From Alphaproteobacteria bacterium (lineage in GTDB: Bacteria > Pseudomonadota > Alphaproteobacteria > Puniceispirillales > Puniceispirillaceae), in assembly GCA_009936885.1 (NCBI GenBank), contig JAACDT010000171.1:1-6733 (forward strand): 6,733 bases of DNA. The letters are read 5' to 3'. The notes under the pieces are model-generated. The model saw only the letters and a list, made by a program, of their open reading frames with translations. It was not told the DNA's origin and made no database searches. Positions 1-5,691 of this stretch are shown here, piece after piece. How positions within the stretch are numbered: position 1 is the first letter of the stretch; the number at the start of each line of letters is the position of its first letter. The position numbers and the translations under genes were made by a program.

Positions 1-38
1 TTATAAAATGCATCGATTTTGCCGACATCATATAGCAT
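1..38 (-). CDS. Possible 5' end of an unidentified minus-strand gene, cut by the window edge
   Basis: On the minus strand an ATG at 38-36 follows a good Shine-Dalgarno sequence (AAGGA at 50-46, 7 nt away) and stays open to the edge, reading MLYDVGKIDAFY. A competing start at 31-29, in another frame, is also open and overlaps the stop of the small ORF at 28-129 by four bases (ATGA). Only about 12 codons are visible, so neither frame nor product can be settled. No terminator-like hairpin separates it from folB, so it could be the next gene of the same transcript. The function is unknown and the gene may not be real. Confidence 0.25.
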   Translation of the reverse strand, partial: MLYDVGKIDAFY

Positions 39-129
39 CACCTAGTCCTTTTCTGCGATAGCAAACCTTATCAGTTTCTCGTAAAACAAAGCTTAAAGAC
101 TTTTTAACAAGTTTGTCGGGATTTGGCAT
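28..129 (-). CDS. Possible small ORF of 33 residues downstream of folB
   Basis: A minus-strand ATG at 129-127 opens a 33-codon frame ending in TGA at 30-28. The predicted peptide begins MPNPDKLVKKSLSFV and is basic and Lys/Arg-rich. It has no signal peptide, membrane segment or motif I recognise. A weak AGG lies 6 nt upstream of the ATG. It starts 35 bases after the folB stop on the same strand, and its end overlaps both candidate starts of the ORF at the window edge. It may be a real small protein, a leader peptide coupling translation into the next gene, the N-terminus of a frameshifted gene, or chance. At this length coding cannot be distinguished from noise. Confidence 0.25.
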   Translation of the reverse strand: MPNPDKLVKKSLSFVLRETDKVCYRRKGLGDAI

Positions 130-164
130 ATGAAACCTGTGCTAACCTATAGGCATCATAATCC

Positions 165-530
165 CTAACAGTTAGATAATATATAAGCTGCCTCACGGAT
201 ATCTGAATACACATCTGGCTTGCAAGTGCGCACCGACACACCAACAACAGTGGGCATTTTAAGAACCAAATCAAATATCTGACGTGCTAAGGTTTCTTGC
301 AGATCAAAATGGGTGCTTTTGCTCAGTTCAAGAACAGCACTTCTCACCGTATCATAATCAAGTGCCTCTTTTATATTATCAGCGCTTGGCTCCTTATCGG
401 GATCTAAATGAACATCCAGATCAATTAGGATGCGTTGCGGCGCATCTCGCTCAAACTGATGAATCCCAATCGAACAAATCACCTCAATACCATAGAGCTG
501 AAAATGTCGTTTTAAATTAGCTTCAGGCAT
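165..530 (-). CDS. folB: Dihydroneopterin aldolase family protein (FolB-like), 121 aa
   Basis: FolB converts 7,8-dihydroneopterin to 6-hydroxymethyl-7,8-dihydropterin and glycolaldehyde in folate synthesis. It is a cytosolic oligomer of a small T-fold subunit. The usual signature is present: a G-I-H-x-F-E-R stretch at residues 22-28 with Glu27, followed by APQ and an alternating I/L/D strand; D-Y at 58-59; the pterin-anchoring Glu79 in LQETLA; and Lys104 in CKP near the C-terminus. These match the Glu, Tyr, Glu and Lys active-site positions known in FolB. The length is normal. The ATG is one base after the stop of the pteridine-reductase-like gene, with AAGGA inside that gene's last codons, so the two are probably co-translated. 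The paralogue FolX (dihydroneopterin triphosphate epimerase) also pairs with FolM, but the ER-x-x-PQ and KP motifs favour FolB. Family assignment is firm. Aldolase rather than epimerase activity is inferred. Confidence 0.9.
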   Translation of the reverse strand: MPEANLKRHFQLYGIEVICSIGIHQFERDAPQRILIDLDVHLDPDKEPSADNIKEALDYDTVRSAVLELSKSTHFDLQETLARQIFDLVLKMPTVVGVSVRTCKPDVYSDIREAAYILSNC

Positions 531-531
531 T

Positions 532-1290
532 TTAGTTATCCTTCATAAAAGCCACATCCGTTGGTAAGGGTTGCAAATGCGCACCGCCATCTAGAATGAT
601 TGTCTCTCCAGTCATAGAGTTTGTCGATAATATTAAACGTGCCGCAGCGACTATATCTTTTGTATCTGCGCCTTTTCCTAATAAATTTCGCTGATGCGAT
701 TTCTCAAACTCTTCTTGTGTTTGACTTCCAGACGGAAGTGTAATACCTGGTGCAATTGCATTCACCCTAAGCTTTGGGGCATAGGCCTGTGCTGCTAATA
801 TACCAAAATTTTGAAGAGCTGCTTTTGATAAAGTATAGGTAAAATAATCTGGGTTAAGACCAAATAATTTAGAATCGAGCATATTGATTACGCACCCTTG
901 ATTTTCATGCCTAATATTTTTTGCAAATTCAGCTGTTAAAATAGCAGGTGCAGCAACATTTACAGCCATGTGAGATTGCAACGTCTGTGCTGAAAATTCT
1001 GTGATTTCATCATACACAAACAAAGAGGCGTTATTTATTAATGCATACAGGCCCTCGCCCTGCGATGCTTCTTGAATTAATTCGATGCAGGCATCTGGAT
1101 TAGATAAATCTGCTTGGAGAACTTCTGCTTTTAAACCTTTTTGTAAAAGATGATTGCATAGCTCATCCGCAGATTGACGATTACGATTGCAATGTATCAT
1201 GACGTACCAACCATCAGATGCAAGCTGTGTTGCTATTGCTGCTCCAATACGTTTGGCAGCACCCGTAATTAATAGTTTTCTTGAAACCAT
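532..1290 (-). CDS. Short-chain dehydrogenase of the pteridine reductase type (FolM/PTR1-like), 252 aa
   Basis: A classical-length, cytosolic SDR. It has the nucleotide-binding TGAAKRIG at residues 9-16 (the RIG form is common in pteridine reductases), H-C-N-R at 33-36 where NADPH-dependent members carry basic residues, D61-L62 for the adenine ring, NNAS at 86-89, Asn111, and the catalytic YTLSK with Tyr152 and Lys156. The residue 13 positions before the Tyr is Asp139 (INMLD), not the usual SDR serine. An Asp-Tyr-Lys arrangement with this spacing is known from Leishmania PTR1, and FolM also has Asp there. NAIAPG at 177-182 and a Gly-Gly near the C-terminus complete the fold. It probably reduces a dihydropterin or dihydrofolate with NADPH, which fits its position one base upstream of folB. 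A putative promoter lies just upstream, and a modest SD (AGGA) is 12 nt from the ATG. Substrate is inferred. A plain ketoreductase is possible but less likely. Confidence 0.87.
   Translation of the reverse strand: MVSRKLLITGAAKRIGAAIATQLASDGWYVMIHCNRNRQSADELCNHLLQKGLKAEVLQADLSNPDACIELIQEASQGEGLYALINNASLFVYDEITEFSAQTLQSHMAVNVAAPAILTAEFAKNIRHENQGCVINMLDSKLFGLNPDYFTYTLSKAALQNFGILAAQAYAPKLRVNAIAPGITLPSGSQTQEEFEKSHQRNLLGKGADTKDIVAAARLILSTNSMTGETIILDGGAHLQPLPTDVAFMKDN
539..543 (-). promoter_or_regulatory. Ribosome binding site of folB inside the upstream gene
   Basis: AAGGA on the minus strand, 8 nt before the folB ATG (530-528). It overlaps the last sense codons of the upstream reductase gene, whose TAA is at 534-532. 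Terminating ribosomes would therefore sit on the folB start, which suggests translational coupling. Confidence 0.6.
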
Positions 1291-1323
1291 TCCCTTTTAC
1301 TATCCTAAATACAAAACCAATAA

Positions 1324-1351
1324 ACTATACCATAAAAGCAATGAAAACCAA
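1324..1351 (-). promoter_or_regulatory. Possible sigma-70 promoter for the reductase-folB pair
   Basis: On the minus strand TTGGTT (1351-1346) is separated by 16 nt from TATAGT (1329-1324). The -10 matches consensus at five of six positions, the -35 only at three. Transcription would begin near 1317, giving an untranslated leader of about 27 nt before the reductase ATG at 1290. It lies in the 79-base gap after the HAD gene, in which I see no terminator, so read-through from that gene is also possible. Confidence 0.35.
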
Positions 1352-1369
1352 CTTCTATTCAATTTAGCC

Positions 1370-2356
1370 TTAGAGCCTTGGCGCTATAATATGAGGGTTA
1401 ATAGATGTTTTTTGGCAAATTTTTGAGACATTCAACCCACGCATTAATCCATAATCAGTGACAAGAACAGACAGTAACCCTGCTGCTGTCGCCCCTAATA
1501 TATCAGTGTGCAGCGAATCCCCTACCATTGCTATATGTGACTTTCTCAGTGGCTTATCTGTTTTACGCTGAAGGATATCAATAGCCATCTGAAATGACGC
1601 ATGGTGGGGCTTTCCGAACCATTCTACCGGAAAATCTGCTTTTGTCAGTGCCCGGGTAACCCAATATCCAGGTTCTGCTGAAAACCCATTTTTTTGTGGT
1701 GCTGAAACATCTGGGTTTGCAACAAATACGGGCCGGGAATTTTCTATTAGGGCTGCCTCAAGCTCTGCCTGTTCTGCCTCTGTCCAGCCAATACTTCCCA
1801 TAAATGCAAATGCTTCAGCCTCTCTTAGCGCGTCTTTATAGCTGCGCGCATCCTTATACATATTGACATTATTTTTAAGAGGCATTGTAGACGAGTTTAG
1901 GCGCATTATTTTCTTCTGAGGCATTTCGAGCAAATGTGCCTCAAGAACATCTCTGCTTGAGATAATATCACTAATATTAATATCTAATCCCCATCTTCTA
2001 TATTTTTCAGCAGAAATATTTGATGGGTAGCTAGCTCCATTCGTTAAAATAACAAAAGGAAGGCTGCGTGCGTGAATTTCTTCAAAGAAACTAAAAATTT
2101 CAGGGGTGGGCTGGTCGCCTATGTTAATGATTCCATACCCATCGAGAATCACGCCATCCACCTTATCTAGTATTTCGCGCACCGACCCAACTTTTTCTGA
2201 ATTTATCAATTTAGATGCTGGCAAAATTGGTCTTAATAGCTCATAAATTTCGAATGTTTTTTCTGCATCTAATTTATCTGGAAGTGGTATTTCCAGCTTG
2301 TTCAAATGCAGATTATTGCTATCATTAGAATATGTTCTATCTGAAGTATCAGTCAT
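1370..2356 (-). CDS. HAD superfamily class IIA hydrolase-like protein (NagD-like, TIGR01459 type), 328 aa
   Basis: A cytosolic haloacid-dehalogenase fold protein with a large inserted cap domain, as in NagD-type sugar- or nucleotide-phosphate phosphatases. Motif I is V-I-L-D-G-Y-G at 69-75 with nucleophile Asp72, followed by the class IIA G-x-x-x-x-G-x-x-P-x-P-x type region. Motif II is LTNGA at 104-108 (Thr105), motif III is FGKPH with Lys249, and motif IV is VGDSLHTDILGA with Asp280 and Asp285. The cap spans roughly 110-240. Motif I normally reads DxDG, but Tyr74 replaces the second Asp, the general acid/base. The TIGR01459 group typically has an aromatic there (D-x-W-G), so this is probably a subfamily trait, and catalysis may be slow or different. 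About 50 polar residues precede the domain. The start has only a weak SD. It is transcribed divergently from the FAD oxidoreductase. The natural substrate is unknown. Confidence 0.85.
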   Translation of the reverse strand: MTDTSDRTYSNDSNNLHLNKLEIPLPDKLDAEKTFEIYELLRPILPASKLINSEKVGSVREILDKVDGVILDGYGIINIGDQPTPEIFSFFEEIHARSLPFVILTNGASYPSNISAEKYRRWGLDINISDIISSRDVLEAHLLEMPQKKIMRLNSSTMPLKNNVNMYKDARSYKDALREAEAFAFMGSIGWTEAEQAELEAALIENSRPVFVANPDVSAPQKNGFSAEPGYWVTRALTKADFPVEWFGKPHHASFQMAIDILQRKTDKPLRKSHIAMVGDSLHTDILGATAAGLLSVLVTDYGLMRGLNVSKICQKTSINPHIIAPRL

Positions 2357-2373
2357 TATAATTGCCGATTTCC

Positions 2374-2379
2374 ATTATA
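2374..2379 (-). promoter_or_regulatory. Possible -10 element for the HAD gene
   Basis: The minus strand reads a perfect TATAAT here, which would start transcription near 2367 and leave a leader of about 11 nt before the ATG at 2356. I find no convincing TTGACA-like -35 at 16-18 nt. The surrounding sequence is AT-rich, so the match could be chance. Confidence 0.3.
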
Positions 2380-2452
2380 TTTGGCACAGTCCCGTTACCT
2401 TACGCTGTGAAAGTTTAGGGTTCAATCACCTGTAGTAATAGACTGCTATAAC

Positions 2453-2457
2453 GGAGA
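2453..2457 (+). promoter_or_regulatory. Shine-Dalgarno candidate that points to an ATA start
   Basis: GGAGA lies just after the in-frame TAA at 2449-2451 that closes the oxidoreductase frame upstream. It is 6 nt before ATA at 2464 and 12 nt before ATA at 2470. No ATG, GTG or TTG in this frame lies between that stop and 2719. The position suits translation starting at 2464. TATAAC at 2447-2452 abuts this site and could be a -10, but it would give an almost leaderless transcript and has no good -35. Confidence 0.45.
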
Positions 2458-2463
2458 ATTCAA

Positions 2464-3492
2464 ATAACCATATTAACACACATATATGATTTCGTAGTTA
2501 TAGGCTCTGGAATATCAGGGATTTCAGCTGCCAACACACTCATAAAAAATAATAAGCACATCCTTATTCTAGACAAAGCTAGAAATTCTGGGGGCAGGCT
2601 ATCTACAAGAATTCATCCTACATTTTCATTTGACCATGGTGCTCAATTCTTCACAACAAAAGATTTAGAATTTAGCCAAATCGTTCAGGAAGCCATACAA
2701 ACACAAGAAATTGCCATTTTGGAGCATCCTGAAAAAGGCAATGTATATGTGGGAAATCCTGTGTTCAGGCCGTTTATCTCTAAACTAACTGGCTCCTTAG
2801 AAATCATGCAAAATGCATCAGTGACACATATTGAAAAACCACAGGACAGACCAGAGGAGCGTTGGTACATATCAATTGAAGATAATCAGCCAGTATTTGC
2901 AAAAAATATCATTCTAACAATGCCTGCGCCTCAAACAAATGCGCTTCTGCCCGAATATCTAACAGAACTCAAACAAACAACCCTGGAAGCACTATATGAT
3001 CCTTGCATCGCGATATTGGCTGGGGTTGAAATGCCTTTATCATCCTCGATTTTTCTGAATAATTCTGAGCTCTTGGATAAGCCCATCCTTCTTGACAAGG
3101 GCAATATAGGGTGGTCTATTGCAAAATGGTCGCACTCCGTTGAAAATAACACTGCTTATCTCTCCGTAATCATTCACGCGAACCCTGAATTCTCATCAAA
3201 ACATATAGAAGAAGATGTAAGCACGTTTCCTGATAGGTTATGGAAGGAATGGAAATCGCATCTAAAAACAGATGCGAGGTTCGATGTATCGGCCCTGCCT
3301 AAACATATCTCCTACCTGAAGGGACATAAATGGCGCTATGCAAGAGTAACCAAAACCGCTGATGAAGAATGCGAGCGCACAAATCAAAAATACTCAATTG
3401 CCCTTGCAGGTGATTGGCTTGAGGGGCCTCGCATTGAGTCTGCGTGGATTTCAGGGCGAAATGCTGCCATCTCTTTGTTGCCGCAAGACTAA
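2464..3492 (+). CDS. FAD/NAD(P)-dependent oxidoreductase of the COG3380 (renalase-like amine oxidase) type, start codon non-canonical or lost
   Basis: Reading from the ATA at 2464 gives about 342 residues, the normal size for COG3380 proteins. The N-terminus has the Rossmann FAD motif YDFVVIGSGISG (GxGxxG at 14-19), then an acidic strand end in LILDKA, then the S-G-G-R-L-S-T-R motif and F-D-H-G-A-Q-F-F, which are hallmarks of this family. The centre has a substrate-domain strand ending in T-M-P-A-P-Q. The C-terminus has H-K-W-R-Y-A and G-D-W-L-E-G-P-R-I-E-S-A-W-I-S-G, which contact FAD in related flavoproteins. No membrane segment or export signal is seen. The frame is unbroken from the TAA at 2449 to the stop at 3492, yet the first ATG/GTG/TTG in frame is TTG at 2719, which would remove the whole FAD-binding motif. 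I therefore place the start at ATA 2464 from the SD spacing. Alternatives are ATT 2458, ATA 2470 or ATA 2482, a start-loss pseudogene, or a base error. The substrate is unknown. Confidence 0.78.
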   Translation: MTILTHIYDFVVIGSGISGISAANTLIKNNKHILILDKARNSGGRLSTRIHPTFSFDHGAQFFTTKDLEFSQIVQEAIQTQEIAILEHPEKGNVYVGNPVFRPFISKLTGSLEIMQNASVTHIEKPQDRPEERWYISIEDNQPVFAKNIILTMPAPQTNALLPEYLTELKQTTLEALYDPCIAILAGVEMPLSSSIFLNNSELLDKPILLDKGNIGWSIAKWSHSVENNTAYLSVIIHANPEFSSKHIEEDVSTFPDRLWKEWKSHLKTDARFDVSALPKHISYLKGHKWRYARVTKTADEECERTNQKYSIALAGDWLEGPRIESAWISGRNAAISLLPQD

Positions 3493-3568
3493 CCATAAAC
3501 TATCTCTCGCAATAATTAGCGAAAGCAGCTTTAATCCCTGAAATTAAGGGCAAAAACAGACGCAACAC

Positions 3569-3596
3569 TTGACAGAAATAGTCGAGGATGTATAGT
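3569..3596 (+). promoter_or_regulatory. Sigma-70 promoter of the rplU-rpmA operon
   Basis: A perfect TTGACA -35 (3569-3574) is separated by 16 nt from TATAGT (3591-3596), a five-of-six -10. This is the best promoter in the window and suits strongly expressed ribosomal protein genes. Transcription would start near 3603, giving a leader of about 120 nt before rplU. The rest of the 3493-3722 gap is AT-rich. It has only short imperfect hairpins after the oxidoreductase gene, none with a T-tract that I would call a terminator. Confidence 0.75.
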
Positions 3597-3640
3597 CTCG
3601 CAACTTCTTGAGGCAGGCTATTTTAATTTACCGATTAAAG

Positions 3641-3684
3641 TGGTTTAAATATAGCGAGAATAACACAAAATACTGGTTTAAATA
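3641..3684 (+). repeat. Two direct copies of TGGTTTAAATA in the rplU leader
   Basis: The 11-mer TGGTTTAAATA occurs exactly at 3641-3651 and 3674-3684, with start points 33 nt apart, close to three helical turns. Both contain the palindrome TTTAAA. They lie downstream of the predicted transcription start and upstream of the rplU SD (GAGGA, 3711-3715). They might be a paired protein-binding site or a leader RNA element, but in an AT-rich leader chance is a serious alternative. Confidence 0.4.
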
Positions 3685-3722
3685 ATCAGAAATTTATTAA
3701 CTTATTTATTGAGGATATCGCC

Positions 3723-4217
3723 ATGTATGCTGTGGTGAAAACAGGCGGGAAGCAGTACCGCGTTTCAAAAGACGATACAATCATGGTCGAATCTATAAAA
3801 GCGGAGGCTGGTGCCACCGTATATTTAGATGATGTGATGATGTTGGATAATGACGGTAGTGTTACAATTGGCACACCCAGAGTTGAAGGTGCAATTGTTT
3901 CAGCTGAAGTTTTAAAGCAAGCTCGTGGGCCTAAGCTGATTATCTTCCGTCGTAAGCGCAGGAAGAATCACCGCAGAATTCAGGGGCACAGACAAGATTT
4001 AACGCTACTTAAAATCTTAGATATAAGTCCAGATGACAAGGCTTTAGCTAAAAAGCCAGCAAAGGCTGACAGCACAGCTGAAACAAAAAAAGCAGCTCCA
4101 AAAAAAGTAGCCAAAAAACAAGCTGCTGAGAAACCAGTTGCTGAGAAACCAGTTGCTAAGCAAGCTGTTGCTAAAAAGTCAGTGGCAAAACAAGCAGCGG
4201 CAAAAAAGAGGAATTAA
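3723..4217 (+). CDS. rplU: 50S ribosomal protein L21 with an Ala/Lys-rich C-terminal tail, 164 aa
   Basis: L21 binds 23S rRNA in the large ribosomal subunit. The start [14 protein letters not shown] and the RNA-binding signature [16 protein letters not shown] (about residues 76-91) are diagnostic. The conserved core ends near residue 101 (LLKILDI). The protein then continues some 60 residues into an Ala/Lys/Pro-rich, probably disordered tail, a form seen in Alphaproteobacteria and absent from the roughly 103-residue E. coli protein. The last 30 residues are six pentapeptide units of the form A-[EK]-[KQ]-x-[VA]. A clear SD (GAGGA, 3711-3715) sits 7 nt before the ATG. rpmA follows after 3 bases, and the strong promoter at 3569-3596 drives both. 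In other bacteria L21 and L27 are adjacent in the 50S subunit, in keeping with co-expression. Confidence 0.98.
   Translation: MYAVVKTGGKQYRVSKDDTIMVESIKAEAGATVYLDDVMMLDNDGSVTIGTPRVEGAIVSAEVLKQARGPKLIIFRRKRRKNHRRIQGHRQDLTLLKILDISPDDKALAKKPAKADSTAETKKAAPKKVAKKQAAEKPVAEKPVAKQAVAKKSVAKQAAAKKRN
4125..4214 (+). repeat. 15-nt tandem repeat encoding the L21 tail
   Basis: Six consecutive 15-nt units run in frame to the last sense codon of rpl[31 protein letters not shown]. The first two (4125-4139 and 4140-4154) are identical at the DNA level, pointing to recent duplication or slippage. The later ones have diverged but keep the pattern. Copy number could vary between strains without disturbing the L21 core. 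Confidence 0.7.
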
Positions 4218-4220
4218 CAG

Positions 4221-4490
4221 ATGGCACATAAAAAAGCAGGTGGTAGCTCACGTAATGGTCGTGATTCAGCTGGTCGCCGTCTAGGTGTTAAAAAATTTGG
4301 CGGCGAGGCTGTATTGGCCGGCAACATTATTGTGCGCCAACGCGGTACTAAATTTCACCCTGGTGATAATGTAGGCATGGGTAAAGACCATACTTTATTT
4401 GCACTTCTTCCAGGTTCTGTAAGCTTTCGTAAAAAAGCCGGTGGTCGAACATTTGTTAATGTGAGCGATACTGCAGCCGCAGCAGAATAA
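4221..4490 (+). CDS. rpmA: 50S ribosomal protein L27, 89 aa
   Basis: L27 is a large-subunit protein whose N-terminus reaches toward the peptidyl-transferase centre. The sequence opens [16 protein letters not shown] and continues with [21 protein letters not shown] and F-R-K-K, all diagnostic. The length is normal. The N-terminus starts directly at AHKKAGG, without the cleaved extension found in Firmicutes. The start is fixed by the motif and by AGAGGA at 4207-4212, 8 nt upstream and inside the end of rplU, so translation is probably coupled to rplU, 3 bases away. The terminator-like hairpin at 4514-4549 follows. Confidence 0.98.
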   Translation: MAHKKAGGSSRNGRDSAGRRLGVKKFGGEAVLAGNIIVRQRGTKFHPGDNVGMGKDHTLFALLPGSVSFRKKAGGRTFVNVSDTAAAAE

Positions 4491-4493
4491 TTC

Positions 4494-4561
4494 ATTAATC
4501 AGCTTTGGTTATCAAAGGGAGAGCCTATGGTTTTCCCTTTTATTATATTAAGCTGATTAAT
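4494..4561. repeat. Perfect 12-bp inverted repeat enclosing the post-rpmA hairpin
   Basis: ATTAATCAGCTT (4494-4505) and its exact reverse complement AAGCTGATTAAT (4550-4561) flank a 44-base centre that itself contains a 12-bp hairpin (4514-4540). The whole 68-base unit could fold as a long stem with a nested inner stem, or as a cruciform in DNA. No target-site duplication is evident outside the arms, so a mobile miniature element is not supported. Confidence 0.7.
4514..4549 (+). terminator. Intrinsic terminator or attenuator between rpmA and obgE
   Basis: The stem AAAGGGAGAGCC (4514-4525) pairs over 12 bp with GGTTTTCCCTTT (4529-4540), including two G-U pairs and a 3-base TAT loop. It is followed by TATTATATT. 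The stem is stable, but the T-run is interrupted by A residues, so termination may be partial. Placed 23 bases after the rpmA stop and about 60 before obgE, it would keep ribosomal-protein transcription high while letting some polymerase continue into obgE and proB. Confidence 0.65.
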
Positions 4562-4609
4562 AATGGGCGGGCTTTTACTTAGCAACAATAGTTATGAAAT
4601 TAATTAAAA

Positions 4610-5647
4610 ATGAAGTTTCTCGATCAAGCAAAAATCTTTATTCGATCTGGAAACGGTGGACCTGGCTGCGTTAGCTTCAGACGAGAAGCTAATGTTCCTT
4701 ATGGTGGCCCAGATGGCGGAGATGGGGGTCGCGGGGGTGACATTGTTGCAAAATGTGTGAATGGTCTCAATACACTTATTGATTTTCGTTACCAACAACA
4801 TTTCAAAGCCGAATCAGGGCACCCTGGCGCAGGTAGGGATAAATCTGGATTGTCTGGAAAACAAATAATCCTCAGACTACCAGTTGGCACTCAAATCCTA
4901 TCAGATGATCAAACCACCATACTTGCTGATCTTACCAGAGTAGGCCAAGAAATCATTCTGGCAAAGGGCGGCGAAGGTGGGCACGGAAACGCTTTTTTCA
5001 AATCATCTACCAACCAAGCGCCTCGCAAATCACAGCCAGGCATTTCAGGATTAGAAATGTGGATTTGGCTTCGATTAAAACTAATCGCGGATGCAGGATT
5101 GGTTGGGCTTCCTAATGCTGGCAAATCGACTTTTTTAAGCGTTGTCTCTGCCGCAAAACCAAAAATTGCTGATTATCCCTTTACAACATTGCACCCTAAT
5201 CTTGGTGTTGTTGCTATCGATGGCAAAGAATTTGTAATGGCTGACATACCAGGACTTATTAAGGGGGCGCATGAAGGGGCTGGGATTGGCCACCGCTTTT
5301 TGGGGCATGTAGAGAGATGCCGCGTTTTACTTCATTTAATAGATGCAACTCATACTGACCCAATAGCAAGCTGGCGAACAATCCGAACAGAGCTATCTGC
5401 TTATGATGATGGTCTTGCCCGGAAACCAGAAATTATAGCCTTATCAAAATGTGACTCGGCGCCAGACGATTATATAACTGATTTGATTAAAGAGCTTCAA
5501 AAAGCGGGAGCAAAAAATATATTGCGATTATCTTCTGTAACAGGCAGCGGTCTCAACGAGGTGTTGCGTGCGATGGATGATGTGATACAAAGTGAGAGAA
5601 TAAAAGGAGAAAATGAGGGCAAGGTTCAAGAGCCTTGGCGCCCATAG
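4610..5647 (+). CDS. obgE: Obg family GTPase (CgtA/ObgE), 345 aa
   Basis: Obg is an essential GTPase that binds the 50S subunit during late assembly and links ribosome maturation to growth and stress. The N-terminal Obg fold (about 1-158) shows its glycine-rich loops, such as [12 protein letters not shown] at about 32-43. The G domain follows: G1 GLPNAGKST (166-174), switch I with Y-P-F-T-T-L, G3 D-I-P-G (212-215), G4 SKCD (279-282) and G5 SSV (308-310). G4 has Ser for the consensus Asn of NKxD. Variation at that Asn occurs in Obg proteins, so I do not take it as loss of function. The C-terminal tail is short. The start MKFLDQAK is the family's usual N-terminus, yet no Shine-Dalgarno sequence is visible in the 20 AT-rich bases before the ATG. 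It lies downstream of the rplU-rpmA hairpin and upstream of proB, a common alphaproteobacterial order. Confidence 0.98.
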   Translation: MKFLDQAKIFIRSGNGGPGCVSFRREANVPYGGPDGGDGGRGGDIVAKCVNGLNTLIDFRYQQHFKAESGHPGAGRDKSGLSGKQIILRLPVGTQILSDDQTTILADLTRVGQEIILAKGGEGGHGNAFFKSSTNQAPRKSQPGISGLEMWIWLRLKLIADAGLVGLPNAGKSTFLSVVSAAKPKIADYPFTTLHPNLGVVAIDGKEFVMADIPGLIKGAHEGAGIGHRFLGHVERCRVLLHLIDATHTDPIASWRTIRTELSAYDDGLARKPEIIALSKCDSAPDDYITDLIKELQKAGAKNILRLSSVTGSGLNEVLRAMDDVIQSERIKGENEGKVQEPWRP

Positions 5648-5691
5648 ATTTTTTTCTATCTTGTAATGATGAATTCAAGGTTTGAACGCAA

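Noticed and set aside
3508..3555. Short hairpins (TCGC/GCGA and CCCT/AGGG) after the oxidoreductase gene
   Set aside because: The stems are only 4 bp and no T-tract follows, so I do not call a terminator.
4494..4561. A miniature transposable element with 12-bp terminal repeats
   Set aside because: There is no flanking target duplication and the centre is a terminator-like hairpin, so a transcriptional role is the simpler reading unless further genomic copies are found.
4594..4674. A 26-codon frame overlapping the start of obgE
   Set aside because: It has no SD, most of it lies inside the obgE coding sequence in another frame, and the predicted peptide shows no recognisable features. I mention it only as a possible influence on obgE initiation.
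5644..5659. ATAGA / TCTAT inverted repeat around a run of T residues at the end of obgE
   Set aside because: A 5-bp AT-rich stem with a 6-base loop is too weak for a terminator, and the T-run is in the loop, not after the stem.
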